NCBI GenBank assembly: GCA_021806545.1
Contig: JAJZXI010000004.1
Coordinates: 1-41,557, forward strand
Direction: 5' to 3'
DNA from: Actinomycetes bacterium
Lineage (GTDB): Bacteria > Actinomycetota > Acidimicrobiia > Acidimicrobiales > Acidimicrobiaceae
DNA length: 41,557 nucleotides
How positions within the stretch are numbered: the first letter of the stretch is position 1; each line of letters opens with the position of its first letter. The notes under the pieces are model-generated. The model worked only from the letters and a program-made list of their open reading frames with translations, did not search any database and was not told where the DNA came from. Below are positions 18,076 to 27,895 of the stretch, in pieces. Both the position numbers and the translations under genes were made by a program.

Positions 18076-18506
18076 CGAGAACCCCCAATTGACTCGACGC
18101 CCTCCTTGACAACAAAGCGTGCCTTGATCGGAAGCTTTTGAATCGCGCGCTCCATGGCGGCCCTACCCAGCTCCTCATTGACGCCGTCCAACTCGAAGAG
18201 AATCTTGCCTGGACGCACGACCGCTACCCAGAACTCAGGATTGCCCTTGCCCGAACCCATACGTGTCTCAGCGGGCTTCTTCGTTACCGGCTTGTCAGGG
18301 AACACCCGAATCCACACCTTCCCACCGCGTCGAACGTGACGCGTCATGGCAACGCGGGCTGCCTCGATCTGGCGTGCGGTGATCCAACCAGGCTCTAGGG
18401 CTTGGATACCATAGCGACCAAAGCTAACCTCAGTGCCTCCCTTGGCCTTCCCAGTGAGCCGCCCGCGGTGGGTTTTGCGGTGCTTAACCTTGCGTGGCAT
18501 CAACAT
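18072..18506 (-). CDS. rplP: 50S ribosomal protein L16
   Basis: L16 helps position A-site tRNA on the 50S subunit. It has [20 protein letters not shown] at the start and the [20 protein letters not shown] core. An ATG at 18506 is eight bases from GGAGGTGG and gives 144 residues; the ATG at 18500 gives the more usual N-terminus. Either is plausible. It follows rpsC by three bases. Confidence 0.97.
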   Translation of the reverse strand: MLMPRKVKHRKTHRGRLTGKAKGGTEVSFGRYGIQALEPGWITARQIEAARVAMTRHVRRGGKVWIRVFPDKPVTKKPAETRMGSGKGNPEFWVAVVRPGKILFELDGVNEELGRAAMERAIQKLPIKARFVVKEGVESIGGSR

Positions 18507-18509
18507 CTG

Positions 18510-19397
18510 TTAATCCACCTCCTTCTTGAAGTGCGGCGCTTCACGTCCCTCATCCTTGGTGCGGCGCTCGATCTCCTCCTCTTCGGCGAGCAGACGCTCG
18601 AGCTCCTCTGGCACCGCGGGCTCGTCCACCGTAGGCGCGACAATCTCCACCGGCTCCTCGACCGCAACGTCCTCGGTCACCCTCCGCCTCCCACCACCTG
18701 CGGTGATGATGCGTCGTGGGCGCTCTGGCAACGCAGAGGGTCGAGCTACCCGGGCCGTCGCTACCTGATAGGGCACGATATCTCCACGGTAAATCCACAC
18801 CTTGACACCGACGGTTCCCGAGTTGGTATGCGCCTCTCGCAGACCGAAATCGATGTCCGCACGCAGCGTGTGTCGTGGCACCCTACCCTCACGATGAGTC
18901 TCCCGCCGAGCCATCTCCGACCCGCCAAGGCGACCCGAGCATTGGACGGTGACACCCTTGCCACCCTCCTTCATCACGATCTGAATCGAACGCTTCATAG
19001 CGCGCCGGAAGCTCACCCTGCGAGCGATCTGATCGGCAATACTCTGCGCGACAAGCGTCGCGTCGAGCTCCGGATTGCGGACCTCCTCGACGTTGAGCTG
19101 AACACGAGGGTACCCAGTGAGCTTCTCCAAGGCTTTGCGAAGTCGGTCGACCTCGGAACCCTTCTTCCCAATCACGATACCCGGGCGAGCGGTATGGATA
19201 TCGACCTTCAGCCGGTCGCGCGTGCGCTCAATATCGATCCTTGAGACCGCAGCGGTCGCAAGCTCACGCTGCAACCATGAACGAATCTTATAGTCCTCGA
19301 TAACCCACTTCTGGTAGTCTTTGTCTGCATACCAACGTGACTTCCAGTCCGTTGTGACACCAAGACGAAAGCCGTAGGGGTGTACTTTCTGACCCAT
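18510..19397 (-). CDS. rpsC: 30S ribosomal protein S3, extended
   Basis: S3 forms part of the mRNA entry tunnel and has helicase-like activity with S4 and S5. The 295 residues include the KH domain ([18 protein letters not shown]) and the C-terminal S3 domain ([18 protein letters not shown]). Compared with about 233 residues in E. coli there is a long tail after residue 230, rich in Glu ([16 protein letters not shown]), ending KKEVD. Such tails occur in other actinobacterial S3 proteins. Its ATG shares one base with the rplV stop. Confidence 0.97.
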   Translation of the reverse strand: MGQKVHPYGFRLGVTTDWKSRWYADKDYQKWVIEDYKIRSWLQRELATAAVSRIDIERTRDRLKVDIHTARPGIVIGKKGSEVDRLRKALEKLTGYPRVQLNVEEVRNPELDATLVAQSIADQIARRVSFRRAMKRSIQIVMKEGGKGVTVQCSGRLGGSEMARRETHREGRVPRHTLRADIDFGLREAHTNSGTVGVKVWIYRGDIVPYQVATARVARPSALPERPRRIITAGGGRRRVTEDVAVEEPVEIVAPTVDEPAVPEELERLLAEEEEIERRTKDEGREAPHFKKEVD

Positions 19398-20122
19398 TAG
19401 GAGTTCTCCTGTCCCTCATCCACCGTGGTAGCATCTCCCACAGACTCCTGATGGGCAACGTCATCGCTGCCCTCATTCGTCGTCGCTGTGTCGAGCACAG
19501 GCTCCGTGTCTTGGGGCACCTCACCGAGCTGTGACTCATTATCCGCTTCAACAGCGTCATCTACAAGCTCCCCGGAGGTCCCAACCACACTTGGCTGTTC
19601 GATCGCAAGCATCGCAGCCGTCTCTTCGGCTTCACCGCTCGCTACCTCCTGGGTGGTAGTGCTGACGACTTCGCGCTGTGCCCCACCCCGTGAGGAGGCG
19701 ACGCGCTGGGCCCGTCTGGCACTCTGGCGCCCCGAACTCCTGGCTGCCTCAACCCTCCTCATCTCTAGTGGCATCTCCTCCACCACGATGGTGATGTGGC
19801 AACTGCGCTTGCGAATTCGCGTGGCGCGCCCGCGTGCCCGTGGCCGAAAACGTTTGATGGTAGGGCCTTCGTCGGCAAAGGCCTGCGCAACGAAAACCTC
19901 ATCGGCGCCAAGCCCATAGCGAACCGTCGCGTTCGCAACTGCTGAGGCGAGTAGCTTCCCTACAACCTCACTCGCCTCCCGGTTGACCAACGAGAGCGCG
20001 CGAATTGCGTCGACCGCCGACTTGCCACGGATCAGATCCAATACCTGGCGTGCCTTCGTCGGGCTCATCCGGTAGTAGCGCAACACCGCTCGCGCCTGAT
20101 TCGTCTCCATAGTCTTGGCCAC
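19397..20122 (-). CDS. rplV: 50S ribosomal protein L22 with acidic C-terminal tail
   Basis: L22 lines the exit tunnel with its beta-hairpin. Residues 1-118 are a normal L22 ([39 protein letters not shown]). Residues 119-150 are basic and Arg/Ser-rich. Residues 151-241 form a tail with 24 Asp/Glu, no Lys or Arg and low complexity, so it is predicted disordered. The total of 241 residues is about twice the usual length. The start is GTG at 20122, overlapping the rpsS stop (TAGTG); an ATG four codons later is an alternative. I see no frameshift or fusion to a known domain in the tail. Confidence 0.95.
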   Translation of the reverse strand: MAKTMETNQARAVLRYYRMSPTKARQVLDLIRGKSAVDAIRALSLVNREASEVVGKLLASAVANATVRYGLGADEVFVAQAFADEGPTIKRFRPRARGRATRIRKRSCHITIVVEEMPLEMRRVEAARSSGRQSARRAQRVASSRGGAQREVVSTTTQEVASGEAEETAAMLAIEQPSVVGTSGELVDDAVEADNESQLGEVPQDTEPVLDTATTNEGSDDVAHQESVGDATTVDEGQENS

Positions 20123-20403
20123 TATCGCCTCCTCGCAGTCTTTTCCTGTCCTGCGTGGTAACGGAAGGTCCGCGTCGGCGCAAACTCTCCCAGCTTGTGA
20201 CCGACCATCGACTCGGTGACATAGACCGGAACGTGCTTGCGTCCGTCATGCACCGCGATGGTATGTCCAACCATGTCAGGAATAATGGTGGAACGACGCG
20301 ACCACGTCTTGATGACGCGTTTCTCGTTCTTCTCGTTGAGATCATCCACCTTCTTCAACAGATGATCATCGACGAACGGACCCTTCTTAAGACTTCTGGG
20401 CAT
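20122..20403 (-). CDS. rpsS: 30S ribosomal protein S19
   Basis: S19 forms a complex with S13 in the 30S head. The 93 residues have [18 protein letters not shown] and the C-terminal [20 protein letters not shown]. It lies three bases after rplB in the standard S10 order. Confidence 0.98.
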   Translation of the reverse strand: MPRSLKKGPFVDDHLLKKVDDLNEKNEKRVIKTWSRRSTIIPDMVGHTIAVHDGRKHVPVYVTESMVGHKLGEFAPTRTFRYHAGQEKTARRR

Positions 20404-20406
20404 CTA

Positions 20407-21243
20407 CTATCTCCTGGCTCCACGACCGCGACGTCGCCGAATAATTAACTGTTCCGAGTCTCTATGGGCACGTCGAGTCCGCCCTTCGGGCTTACCCCAC
20501 GGTGACACCGGGTGACGACCACCAGAGGTCTTACCTTCGCCCCCACCCAGAGGGTGATCGACCGGGTTCATCGCGACACCACGCGTCTGGGGGCGTACAC
20601 CCTTCCAACGGTTACGGCCAGCCTTGCCGATGGAAAGCAACTCGAACTCCGCGTTCCCTACCTCACCGATGGTCGCTCGTGCATCCGCTGGAACCCTACG
20701 CATCTCGGTGGAGGGAAGACGCAGCGTCGCGTACACCTCATCGCGACCGACCAGCTGGACACTCATCCCCGCGCTGCGAGCAATCTTTCCGCCTTGACCA
20801 GGTCGGAGCTCTACATTGTGCACTACCGACCCTACCGGTATCGCCCGCAGAGGCAGTGCATTGCCTACGGTGATGTCAGCCCCAAGCCCAGACTGAACCT
20901 TATCCCCAACTTTGAGCCCACGAGGCGCCAATATGTAGCGCTTTTCGCCATCATGATAGTGCAAAAGAGCAATGCGAGCGTTGCGATTGGGATCGTACTC
21001 AATAGCCGCGACCGTCGCCGGAACTCCATCCTTTGTCCGCTTGAAGTCGATCACACGATACTGTTGCTTGTGCCCACCACCACGGTGGCGGGCCGTCTTT
21101 CGGCCTTTGGAGTTGCGGCCGCCGGTGCTGGACTTGGGCTCGAGAAGTGACTTCTCAGGCGCCTTCTTGGTCAGCTCCTCAAACGTCGAAACGGACTGAA
21201 ACCGCCGTCCCGCACTCGTTGGCTTACGTCTACGAATCGCCAT
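20407..21243 (-). CDS. rplB: 50S ribosomal protein L2
   Basis: L2 supports subunit association and the peptidyl transferase centre. The 278 residues include the conserved [16 protein letters not shown] (with the key His) and [14 protein letters not shown] near the C-terminus. Nothing unusual is seen. It lies seven bases after rplW. Confidence 0.98.
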   Translation of the reverse strand: MAIRRRKPTSAGRRFQSVSTFEELTKKAPEKSLLEPKSSTGGRNSKGRKTARHRGGGHKQQYRVIDFKRTKDGVPATVAAIEYDPNRNARIALLHYHDGEKRYILAPRGLKVGDKVQSGLGADITVGNALPLRAIPVGSVVHNVELRPGQGGKIARSAGMSVQLVGRDEVYATLRLPSTEMRRVPADARATIGEVGNAEFELLSIGKAGRNRWKGVRPQTRGVAMNPVDHPLGGGEGKTSGGRHPVSPWGKPEGRTRRAHRDSEQLIIRRRRGRGARR

Positions 21244-21250
21244 TTTCTAC

Positions 21251-21559
21251 CTACCTCTGCAACAATTCGATAGCAAAACCCTCGCGCAGAGTCACGTACG
21301 CTATCTTGGTATCGGGACGGAAACTTACCTTGCCAGTACGGCGATTGCGCGTCGATTTGCCCTTTCGATTCAGCGTGTTGACCTTGGCCACCTTCACCTC
21401 GAAAAGCTGCTCAACCGCCTTGCGCACATCGATCTTCGTCGCATCGGTATCGACCTCGAAGGTGTAGACACCCGAATCCATGAGCTGATAGCTCTTCTCC
21501 GACACCAACGGCCGACGAAGAATCTGGTATCGATCTCCAGCATGCATGACGTTACTCAC
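21251..21559 (-). CDS. rplW: 50S ribosomal protein L23
   Basis: L23 sits at the tunnel exit and docks trigger factor and SRP. The 102 residues contain RPLVSEKSYQLMDSGVYTFE. The GTG at 21559 overlaps the rplD stop in an eight-base GTGAGTAA, the same overlap form as rpsE/rpmD. An ATG at 21547 (MHAGDRYQIL) is a reasonable alternative, with GGTGAG about seven bases upstream. Confidence 0.96.
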   Translation of the reverse strand: MSNVMHAGDRYQILRRPLVSEKSYQLMDSGVYTFEVDTDATKIDVRKAVEQLFEVKVAKVNTLNRKGKSTRNRRTGKVSFRPDTKIAYVTLREGFAIELLQR

Positions 21560-22193
21560 CCTCTCTGTCGCTCAAGCGTTCGACAATCGCACTCAGTGCG
21601 GCCTCGGTGAACAACACCACGTCACTGATGAGCACGGTACGGGTCAACAACGACGCTGGTGTTGCGATCATGAACTCCGGGAGATTGCGAAAACTCCTGA
21701 CAACTTCGAACTCCCCGGGGAGGGCTACGAGGGCAACGCTCTTGCCACCCAAGCCAGCGCCCTCGACAATGCCCAGCGCGCTCTTGGTCGAGGGAGCGCC
21801 CATCTCACCGCGCAGCACATACACAGCGCCACCGCCAGCTCGGTCGGAGAGAGCCTGGCGAAGTGCCGCTCGGACCATCTTCTTCGGTGTCGCCTGCGCA
21901 TAACTTCTCGGCCGCGGCCCATGAACAATACCACCGCCGGTGAACTGCGGCGCCCGCGTCGATCCTTGGCGAGCATTACCCGTGCCCTTCTGTCGAAACG
22001 GCTTTGCACCGCCGCCAGAGACCTCAGCGCGTGTCTTGGTGGAGTGGGTACCGCGTCGGCGATTCGCCTCCTCTGCGACTACCACCTGATGGAGAAGGCC
22101 GACATTTGCGCGCACATCGAAGACCGCCTCCACGAGATCCAGCTCGCCATCGAGGGCACCGGTGACACTCACTACCTTGGCCTGCAACGTCAT
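21552..22193 (-). CDS. rplD: 50S ribosomal protein L4
   Basis: L4 lines the exit tunnel and, in enteric bacteria, represses the S10 operon. The 213 residues have the tunnel loop KPFRQKGTGNARQGSTRAPQ and the PKKMVRAALRQALSDR helix region. The ATG overlaps the rplC stop as ATGA. Confidence 0.98.
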   Translation of the reverse strand: MTLQAKVVSVTGALDGELDLVEAVFDVRANVGLLHQVVVAEEANRRRGTHSTKTRAEVSGGGAKPFRQKGTGNARQGSTRAPQFTGGGIVHGPRPRSYAQATPKKMVRAALRQALSDRAGGGAVYVLRGEMGAPSTKSALGIVEGAGLGGKSVALVALPGEFEVVRSFRNLPEFMIATPASLLTRTVLISDVVLFTEAALSAIVERLSDREGE

Positions 22194-22837
22194 AGTCGCC
22201 TCCCACTTTTCACTGTGTCGCGGATCACGACCATAGCGCCACGTGGGCCTGGAACCGCGCCTTTGATCAAGAGCAGCTGCCGCTCTGGCTCAGAGCGGAC
22301 GACCTCAAGATTCATGATGGTCGTACGCTCACTTCCGTACTGACCAGCCATGCGGGTGCCTTTGAAGACGCGAGCCGGCGTGGCGCATGCACCAATGGAC
22401 CCCGGAGCACGGTGCTTCTTGTGGTTACCGTGGCTGCCACCCTGCCCCTTGAAATTATGCCTCTTCATGCCGCCCGAGAACCCGTGTCCTCTGCTAGTGC
22501 CGATCACATCTACTCGATCGCCCGTGCTAATCATCGACGCGTCGATCTGTGAACCGACGCCAAGCTCCTGCGACCCGTCCAGCCGAAACTCCATGATCCT
22601 TCGACCTGGCTCCACGCCCCTGGAGGTGAACTGCCCGAGCACGGGTTTGGTCAGCTTCGAAGGCTGCGCGACGCCGACGGCAACCTGCAGCGCTTCGTAT
22701 CCGTCACGTTCGATCGTCTTGCGACGCAAAACCCGCGCCGGTAGGACCCGAATCACCGTCACCGGAACGACATGATCGTTATCCACCCAGACCTGGGTCA
22801 TGCCGACTTTTTCACCGACAACTGTTTTACTAGCCAT
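22190..22837 (-). CDS. rplC: 50S ribosomal protein L3
   Basis: L3 is an early assembly protein reaching the peptidyl transferase centre. I chose the ATG at 22837 (MASKTVVGEKVGMTQVW, 215 residues) because AAGGA precedes it and longer upstream sequence is not conserved. The central finger GFSGGMKRHNFKGQGGSHGN is intact. Confidence 0.97.
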   Translation of the reverse strand: MASKTVVGEKVGMTQVWVDNDHVVPVTVIRVLPARVLRRKTIERDGYEALQVAVGVAQPSKLTKPVLGQFTSRGVEPGRRIMEFRLDGSQELGVGSQIDASMISTGDRVDVIGTSRGHGFSGGMKRHNFKGQGGSHGNHKKHRAPGSIGACATPARVFKGTRMAGQYGSERTTIMNLEVVRSEPERQLLLIKGAVPGPRGAMVVIRDTVKSGRRL

Positions 22838-22998
22838 GAAATCCTTCAATCTCTGCAACGGCACATACGCCAAGACGCGCATTGGTGCCAAAATTATCGC
22901 GAACGCCGGAGGGTCCCGCGAAGGCACAACCGGACATGAAACGACCCAATAATCCTACTCCCAGGCACCCGTCATCCCAGCACCCGAACAGCAGGTTT
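22838..22998 (-). other. rpsJ-rplC gap, unusually wide
   Basis: This 161-base gap is wide for an S10 cluster. It holds an imperfect tandem pair, CCCAGGCACCCG (22960-22971) and CCCAGCACCCG (22976-22986), just after rpsJ, and an isolated GATAAT hexamer on the minus strand near 22895 without a matching -35. A regulatory leader for rplC-rplD is possible but I see no clear structure. Confidence 0.3.
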
Positions 22999-23319
22999 TT
23001 ACACGTTCTGGATTTTGATCTCGATATCGACTCCAGCAGGAAGCTCGAGTCGCTTGAGCGCGTCGACCGTCTTGGCCGAATGATCGACGATATCGAGAAG
23101 GCGCTTGTGGACTCGCATCTCGAAGTGCTCTCGGGAATCTTTGTACTTGTGCGGCGATCGAATCACCGTGTACCGATGAATGTCCGTCGGCAGCGGGACA
23201 GGCCCGACAACCTTTCCCTGTGTACGAGTCACCGTATCCACGATACGCTGCGTCGACGCCTCGAGGATCTCGTGGTCAAACCCCTTGATCCGTATCCTGA
23301 TTCGCTGTTTATCACTCAT
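22999..23319 (-). CDS. rpsJ: 30S ribosomal protein S10 (NusE)
   Basis: S10 is both a 30S head protein and NusE, a partner of NusG and NusB in transcription antitermination and coupling. I chose the ATG at 23319 ([20 protein letters not shown]), giving 106 residues. The [20 protein letters not shown] stretch is standard. It is the first gene of the S10 cluster and follows tuf by 89 bases. Confidence 0.97.
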   Translation of the reverse strand: MSDKQRIRIRIKGFDHEILEASTQRIVDTVTRTQGKVVGPVPLPTDIHRYTVIRSPHKYKDSREHFEMRVHKRLLDIVDHSAKTVDALKRLELPAGVDIEIKIQNV

Positions 23320-23370
23320 TTCGCTCCGTCTCCTGGCCGGATCCGGTCCGGCAACCGCCAAAACACGCTG

Positions 23371-23398
23371 AATGGCCCGGAGCACTCTCCGGGCCATT
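23371..23398 (-). terminator. 12-bp hairpin between tuf and rpsJ
   Basis: A perfect 12-bp GC-rich inverted repeat (AATGGCCCGGAG, four-base loop, CTCCGGGCCATT) begins about 11 bases after the tuf stop. On the minus strand it is followed by CAGCGTGTTTT, a short and delayed T-run. It could be a weak terminator, a processing site or a 3' end stabiliser for tuf mRNA. Confidence 0.6.
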
Positions 23399-23408
23399 CA
23401 CCGTAAAA

Positions 23409-24596
23409 CTACTTGATGATCTTCACGACACGACCAGCGCCAACCGTTCGGCCACCCTCCCGAATGGCAAAACGAAGGCCCTCGTCCATCGCGATCGGCT
23501 TTCCGAGTTCTACCTTGATGCTGATGTTGTCACCAGGCATCGCCATCTCCGTGCCCTCGGGCAACATGATGCTTCCCGTAACATCGGTGGTCCTGAAGTA
23601 GAACTGCGGACGGTAATGATTGAAGAACGGCTTGTGACGGCCACCCTCTTCCTTGGACAATACATAGACGTTCGCCTCGAACTCCGTATGCGGAGTTATA
23701 CTGCCCGGCTTACAAACGACCTGACCGCGCTCGACATCCGTACGCTTGACGCCACGAAGCAGAACGCCAACATTATCGCCGGCCATCCCTTCGCCAAGCT
23801 CCTTGTTGAACATCTCGACACCAGTCACGACGGTCTTTTGCGTGGGGCGCAGACCAACGATCTCGACCTCTTCAGAGACCTTGACCTTGCCGGCCTCCAC
23901 CTTACCAGTGACCACCGTACCTCGACCAGGAATCGTCAATACATCCTCAATCGGCATAAGGAAGGGTCGATCCAGGGGTCGATCTGGCTCGGGAATATAC
24001 TCATCGACCGCATCCATGAGCTCAATGATCTTCTCTTCCCACTCCTTGTCGCCCTCGAGTGCCTTGAGCGCTGAGACGCGAACGATCGGCGTGTCATCGC
24101 CAGGAAATTCGTACTCATTGAGCAATTCACGAACCTCAAGCTCGACAAGGTCCAACAACTCCTCGTCGTCAACCATGTCGGCCTTGTTCAACGCGACAAC
24201 GATGTAGGGGACGCCAACCTGGCGCGCCAACAGCACATGCTCGCGTGTCTGGGGCATCGGACCATCGGTGGCAGCGACAACCAAGATCGCACCATCAACC
24301 TGAGCAGCTCCGGTGATCATGTTCTTGATGTAGTCCGCATGCCCAGGCATATCGACGTGCGCGTAGTGCCGCTTGTCCGTCTCGTACTCGACGTGGGAGA
24401 TGGCAATGGTGATACCACGAGCCTTCTCTTCAGGCGCCTTGTCGATCTGATCGAAGGGCTTGAACTTAACATTTGGATTGCGCTCAGACAACACCTTCGT
24501 GATCGCCGCTGTCAACGTCGTCTTACCATGGTCGATATGACCCATGGTACCGATGTTCAAGTGAGGCTTACTCCGCTCGAACTTCTGCTTTGCCAT
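23409..24596 (-). CDS. tuf: Elongation factor Tu
   Basis: EF-Tu brings aminoacyl-tRNA to the ribosome. The 395 residues are full length: P-loop [15 protein letters not shown], switch region [16 protein letters not shown]3 [12 protein letters not shown] (Met replaces the Cys of enteric EF-Tu), NKADMV, then domains 2 and 3 ending [11 protein letters not shown]. It follows fusA by 70 bases; that gap contains a 6-bp GC hairpin (24622-24638). Confidence 0.99.
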   Translation of the reverse strand: MAKQKFERSKPHLNIGTMGHIDHGKTTLTAAITKVLSERNPNVKFKPFDQIDKAPEEKARGITIAISHVEYETDKRHYAHVDMPGHADYIKNMITGAAQVDGAILVVAATDGPMPQTREHVLLARQVGVPYIVVALNKADMVDDEELLDLVELEVRELLNEYEFPGDDTPIVRVSALKALEGDKEWEEKIIELMDAVDEYIPEPDRPLDRPFLMPIEDVLTIPGRGTVVTGKVEAGKVKVSEEVEIVGLRPTQKTVVTGVEMFNKELGEGMAGDNVGVLLRGVKRTDVERGQVVCKPGSITPHTEFEANVYVLSKEEGGRHKPFFNHYRPQFYFRTTDVTGSIMLPEGTEMAMPGDNISIKVELGKPIAMDEGLRFAIREGGRTVGAGRVVKIIK

Positions 24597-24666
24597 CTTC
24601 TCCTGCTCCGTTGCTACTCACTGCGCCCACATGGCGCAACCTTGACCCATTACAGAACTACGTAGT

Positions 24667-26754
24667 CTACTCGCCTCGGACCTTGCGAACGATCTCCGCC
24701 GCAATCGAATCCGGGACTTCTTGGTACGCATGGAACTGCATGGTATACGTCGCCCGACCCTGCGTCCTAGAACGTAAGTCGGTCGCGTAACCAAACATCT
24801 CCGACAATGGAACCAGTGCACGAATAACTTGGTTATTCCCCACCTGGTCCATGCCCTCGACTCGGCCACGCCGAGACGAAAGGTCTCCGATGACATCCCC
24901 CATGTAATCATCGGGGGTAACCACCTCCACGGCCATGATAGGCTCCAGCAAAACCGGGTCTGCTGCCCGTACTGCCTTCTTCACAGCCATAGAACCTGCG
25001 ATCCGGAACGCCATCTCCGAAGAGTCGACATCGTGATACGATCCAAATACCAGCGTGACTCGCAGATCCTGGACGGGGTATCCCGCCAAGACCCCAGAGC
25101 CAAGCGCATCCTGGATGCCAGCATCGACCGCGGGGATATACTCCTTGGGTATAACTCCACCGGTAATCTTGTCGACAAACTCATAACCACTACCGGTACC
25201 AAGCGGCTCCACGTTGATCACCACGTGGCCGTATTGCCCACGCCCACCGGTCTGTCGGACATAGCGCTCTTCAATTCGCTCCACCGGCTTACGGATAGTC
25301 TCTCGATAGGCGACCTGGGGTTTTCCGACATTGGCATCAACCTTGAACTCGCGAAGCATGCGATCGACAAGCACTTCGAGGTGCAGCTCTCCCATTCCCG
25401 AGATGACGGTTTGGCCCGTCTCTTGATCCGAGCGGACGCGAAACGTGGGATCCTCCTCAGAGAGAGCGAACAGCGCACGGCTCATCTTCTCTTGGTCAGC
25501 TTTCGTTTTGGGCTCTACGGCAACGTGAATAACCGGATCAGGAAACTCGAGGCTCTCGAGAATGATCGGCTTCGATGGATCACACAGCGTATCGCCCGTT
25601 GTCGTGTTCTTGAAGCCTACTGCGGCAACGATGTCGCCTGCTGCTACCGAGTCGATATCCTCTCGGTGATTTGCATGCATGAGAAGGATGCGACCGAGAC
25701 GCTCCTTCTTGTCCTTGGTCGAGTTCAACACCGTCGCTCCCTTCTCGAGGGTGCCGGAGTAGACCCTAAAGTAGGTCAATTTCCCAACAAAGGGGTCAGT
25801 CATGATCTTGAAGGCCAGAGCGGAAAACGGAGCATCATCCGATGGCTCCCGCTCGAGCATCTCCGCACCTGAGAGGCTAGTGCCAACCGCAGGCTTGATG
25901 TCGACGGGAGACGGGAGATAATCAACGACGGCGTCGAGCAACGGTTGAACACCCTTGTTCTTGAAGGCTGAACCGCACAGTACAGGCACCAACGAGTTGG
26001 CGATCGTCGCCTTGCGGATGGCACCAATGAGGAACTCAGGAGAGATCTCCTCATCGCCAATATAGAGCTCCATCAACTCGTCATCGAAGTTGCTCAATAC
26101 ATCGATCAATTCACGATGAGCCTTCTCGGCCGCTGCCTCGAGATGCGAGGGAATGGCTTCGGCGTGAAACTTATCGCCCATACCCTCATCCCAGAGAATC
26201 GCCTCCATATGCAGGAGATCAATGACGCCCAGAAAGTCACTCTCTGACCCGATAGGAAGCTGTATCACCAGCGGATTCGCATCCAGGCGGTCCTTGATCA
26301 TCTCGACACAGCGCTCAAAGTTCGCGCCAACCCGGTCCATCTTGTTGACAAAACAGATCCGTGGCACCGCGTACTTGTTTCCTTGTCGCCAGACCGTCTC
26401 TGTCTGGGGTTCGACACCAGCTACCGCATCGAAGACCGCCACGGCACCATCGAGGACCCTCAACGAACGCTCCACCTCGACCGTGAAGTCAACGTGCCCA
26501 GGCGTATCGATGATATTGATACGATGATCTTTCCAAAATGCCGTGGTGGCGGCTGACGTGATGGTGATGCCACGCTCTTGCTCCTGGGGCATCCAGTCCA
26601 TCGTGGCCGCACCTTCATGCACCTCACCGATTTTGTAGTTCTTGCCCGTGTAATACAGGATCCGTTCGGTCGTGGTCGTCTTGCCCGCGTCAATGTGGGC
26701 CATAATCCCGATATTACGAATCCGCTCGAGAGGAATCTCTCGTTTGGTAGCCAT
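24667..26754 (-). CDS. fusA: Elongation factor G
   Basis: EF-G drives translocation and, with RRF, ribosome recycling. The 695 residues have the P-loop [56 protein letters not shown], and domains II-V to the end ([20 protein letters not shown]). It lies in the str order rpsL-rpsG-fusA-tuf. Confidence 0.99.
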   Translation of the reverse strand: MATKREIPLERIRNIGIMAHIDAGKTTTTERILYYTGKNYKIGEVHEGAATMDWMPQEQERGITITSAATTAFWKDHRINIIDTPGHVDFTVEVERSLRVLDGAVAVFDAVAGVEPQTETVWRQGNKYAVPRICFVNKMDRVGANFERCVEMIKDRLDANPLVIQLPIGSESDFLGVIDLLHMEAILWDEGMGDKFHAEAIPSHLEAAAEKAHRELIDVLSNFDDELMELYIGDEEISPEFLIGAIRKATIANSLVPVLCGSAFKNKGVQPLLDAVVDYLPSPVDIKPAVGTSLSGAEMLEREPSDDAPFSALAFKIMTDPFVGKLTYFRVYSGTLEKGATVLNSTKDKKERLGRILLMHANHREDIDSVAAGDIVAAVGFKNTTTGDTLCDPSKPIILESLEFPDPVIHVAVEPKTKADQEKMSRALFALSEEDPTFRVRSDQETGQTVISGMGELHLEVLVDRMLREFKVDANVGKPQVAYRETIRKPVERIEERYVRQTGGRGQYGHVVINVEPLGTGSGYEFVDKITGGVIPKEYIPAVDAGIQDALGSGVLAGYPVQDLRVTLVFGSYHDVDSSEMAFRIAGSMAVKKAVRAADPVLLEPIMAVEVVTPDDYMGDVIGDLSSRRGRVEGMDQVGNNQVIRALVPLSEMFGYATDLRSRTQGRATYTMQFHAYQEVPDSIAAEIVRKVRGE

Positions 26755-26782
26755 TTGTTCTCTCTCCTCTTCGTCCTACACT

Positions 26783-26825
26783 CCGGCTTGGTGCCGAAGC
26801 AGACGTTCAACTCTCCTCAAGCCGG
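26783..26825 (-). promoter_or_regulatory. fusA leader inverted repeat
   Basis: An 8-bp inverted repeat (CCGGCTTG at 26783-26790 and CAAGCCGG at 26818-26825) encloses 27 bases in the 193-base rpsG-fusA gap, ending 28 bases before the fusA ATG. A consensus TTGACA lies upstream on the same strand (complement of 26855-26860), but no -10 sequence is found at the expected distance. Leader structure or a fusA promoter are both possible. Confidence 0.35.
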
Positions 26826-26947
26826 CCAACTCTCGCCCACGACGAGCCCGCACCTGTCAACGACAGCGCCAGTAGCTTCGCCCTACCAAGTTGCCCGCTC
26901 GCACACTCATGCAGACCAAAGCGACTCGGACTCTATCCTTTCGGCGG

Positions 26948-27418
26948 TTACCAGCGGTAGTGCATGAAGGCTCTATTGGACTCCGCCATCTTGTGGGTGT
27001 CGTCGCGGCGCTTTACCGATGCACCAACACCGTTGGATGCATCCAACACCTCATTCGCCAAACGCTCTATCATGGTCTTCTCGCGACGCCCTTTGGCATT
27101 GGTGACGATCCAACGAATTGCGACCGAGTTAGCTCGCCTTGGCTTGACAAGAACAGGAACCTGATACGTCGTACCGCCGACTCGTCGAGAACGCACCTCA
27201 GTGTCGGGTCGTGTGTTCTCGACGGCACGCTTGAGTACCGTTACCGGGTCGCTGCCAACCTTCTCTGCGATCATGTCGAGGGCACGGTAAACGATATGTT
27301 CAGCCACCGACTTCTTGCCACTGACCAGAACCTTATTGACAAATTGCGCAACCAGTACCGAGTGATAGACCGGATCGGAGGCGATGAACCTAGGTTGGAT
27401 TGGCCCCTTCCTGGGCAT
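26948..27418 (-). CDS. rpsG: 30S ribosomal protein S7
   Basis: S7 nucleates assembly of the 30S head and in E. coli represses the str operon. The 156 residues have [20 protein letters not shown] and the ALRWIV-like [11 protein letters not shown] stretch. It follows rpsL by four bases. Confidence 0.98.
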   Translation of the reverse strand: MPRKGPIQPRFIASDPVYHSVLVAQFVNKVLVSGKKSVAEHIVYRALDMIAEKVGSDPVTVLKRAVENTRPDTEVRSRRVGGTTYQVPVLVKPRRANSVAIRWIVTNAKGRREKTMIERLANEVLDASNGVGASVKRRDDTHKMAESNRAFMHYRW

Positions 27419-27422
27419 GACT

Positions 27423-27794
27423 CTACTTCTCCCTCTTCGCGCCGTATCGGCTGCGAGCCTGCTTGCGATTCTTCACTCCGGCCGAGTCAAGTGACCCACG
27501 GACGATCTTGTAGCGGACCCCAGGGAGATCCTTGACACGACCGCCCCTGACCAGAACGATCGAGTGCTCCTGGAGATTGTGACCAATGCCTGGAATATAG
27601 GCGGTAACCTCGACTCCGGAGGTAAGCCGCACGCGCGCCACCTTGCGCAGCGCAGAGTTCGGCTTCTTGGGAGTTGCCGTGTAGACACGTGTGCACACAC
27701 CCCGACGCTGCGGGGAGCCTTTGAGCGCCGGCGTCTTGGTCTTCGCCCGCTTAGACTCGCGACCCTTCCTAACTAACTGTGAAATGGTAGGCAA
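27423..27794 (-). CDS. rpsL: 30S ribosomal protein S12, TTG start
   Basis: S12 is at the decoding centre. The start is TTG at 27794, giving [15 protein letters not shown] and 123 residues; GAGG lies about seven bases upstream. No ATG or GTG gives a family-like N-terminus. Residues linked to streptomycin response are wild type: the Lys in [11 protein letters not shown] and the Lys in [11 protein letters not shown]. The Asp of KDLPG, the target of RimO methylthiolation in some bacteria, is present. Confidence 0.96.
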   Translation of the reverse strand: MPTISQLVRKGRESKRAKTKTPALKGSPQRRGVCTRVYTATPKKPNSALRKVARVRLTSGVEVTAYIPGIGHNLQEHSIVLVRGGRVKDLPGVRYKIVRGSLDSAGVKNRKQARSRYGAKREK

Positions 27795-27895
27795 GACGTT
27801 CCTCTCGTCAATTACATTCTGGTTTGGCCAACAGACGGAGCAACCCTGAGTCACTCCTAGCCCAACGGGACAGTCTAACGGTCATCATGGTCGAT

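Noticed and set aside
24658-24667. 10-base palindrome ACTACGTAGT at the fusA stop
   Set aside because: Short enough to be chance and has no associated motif.
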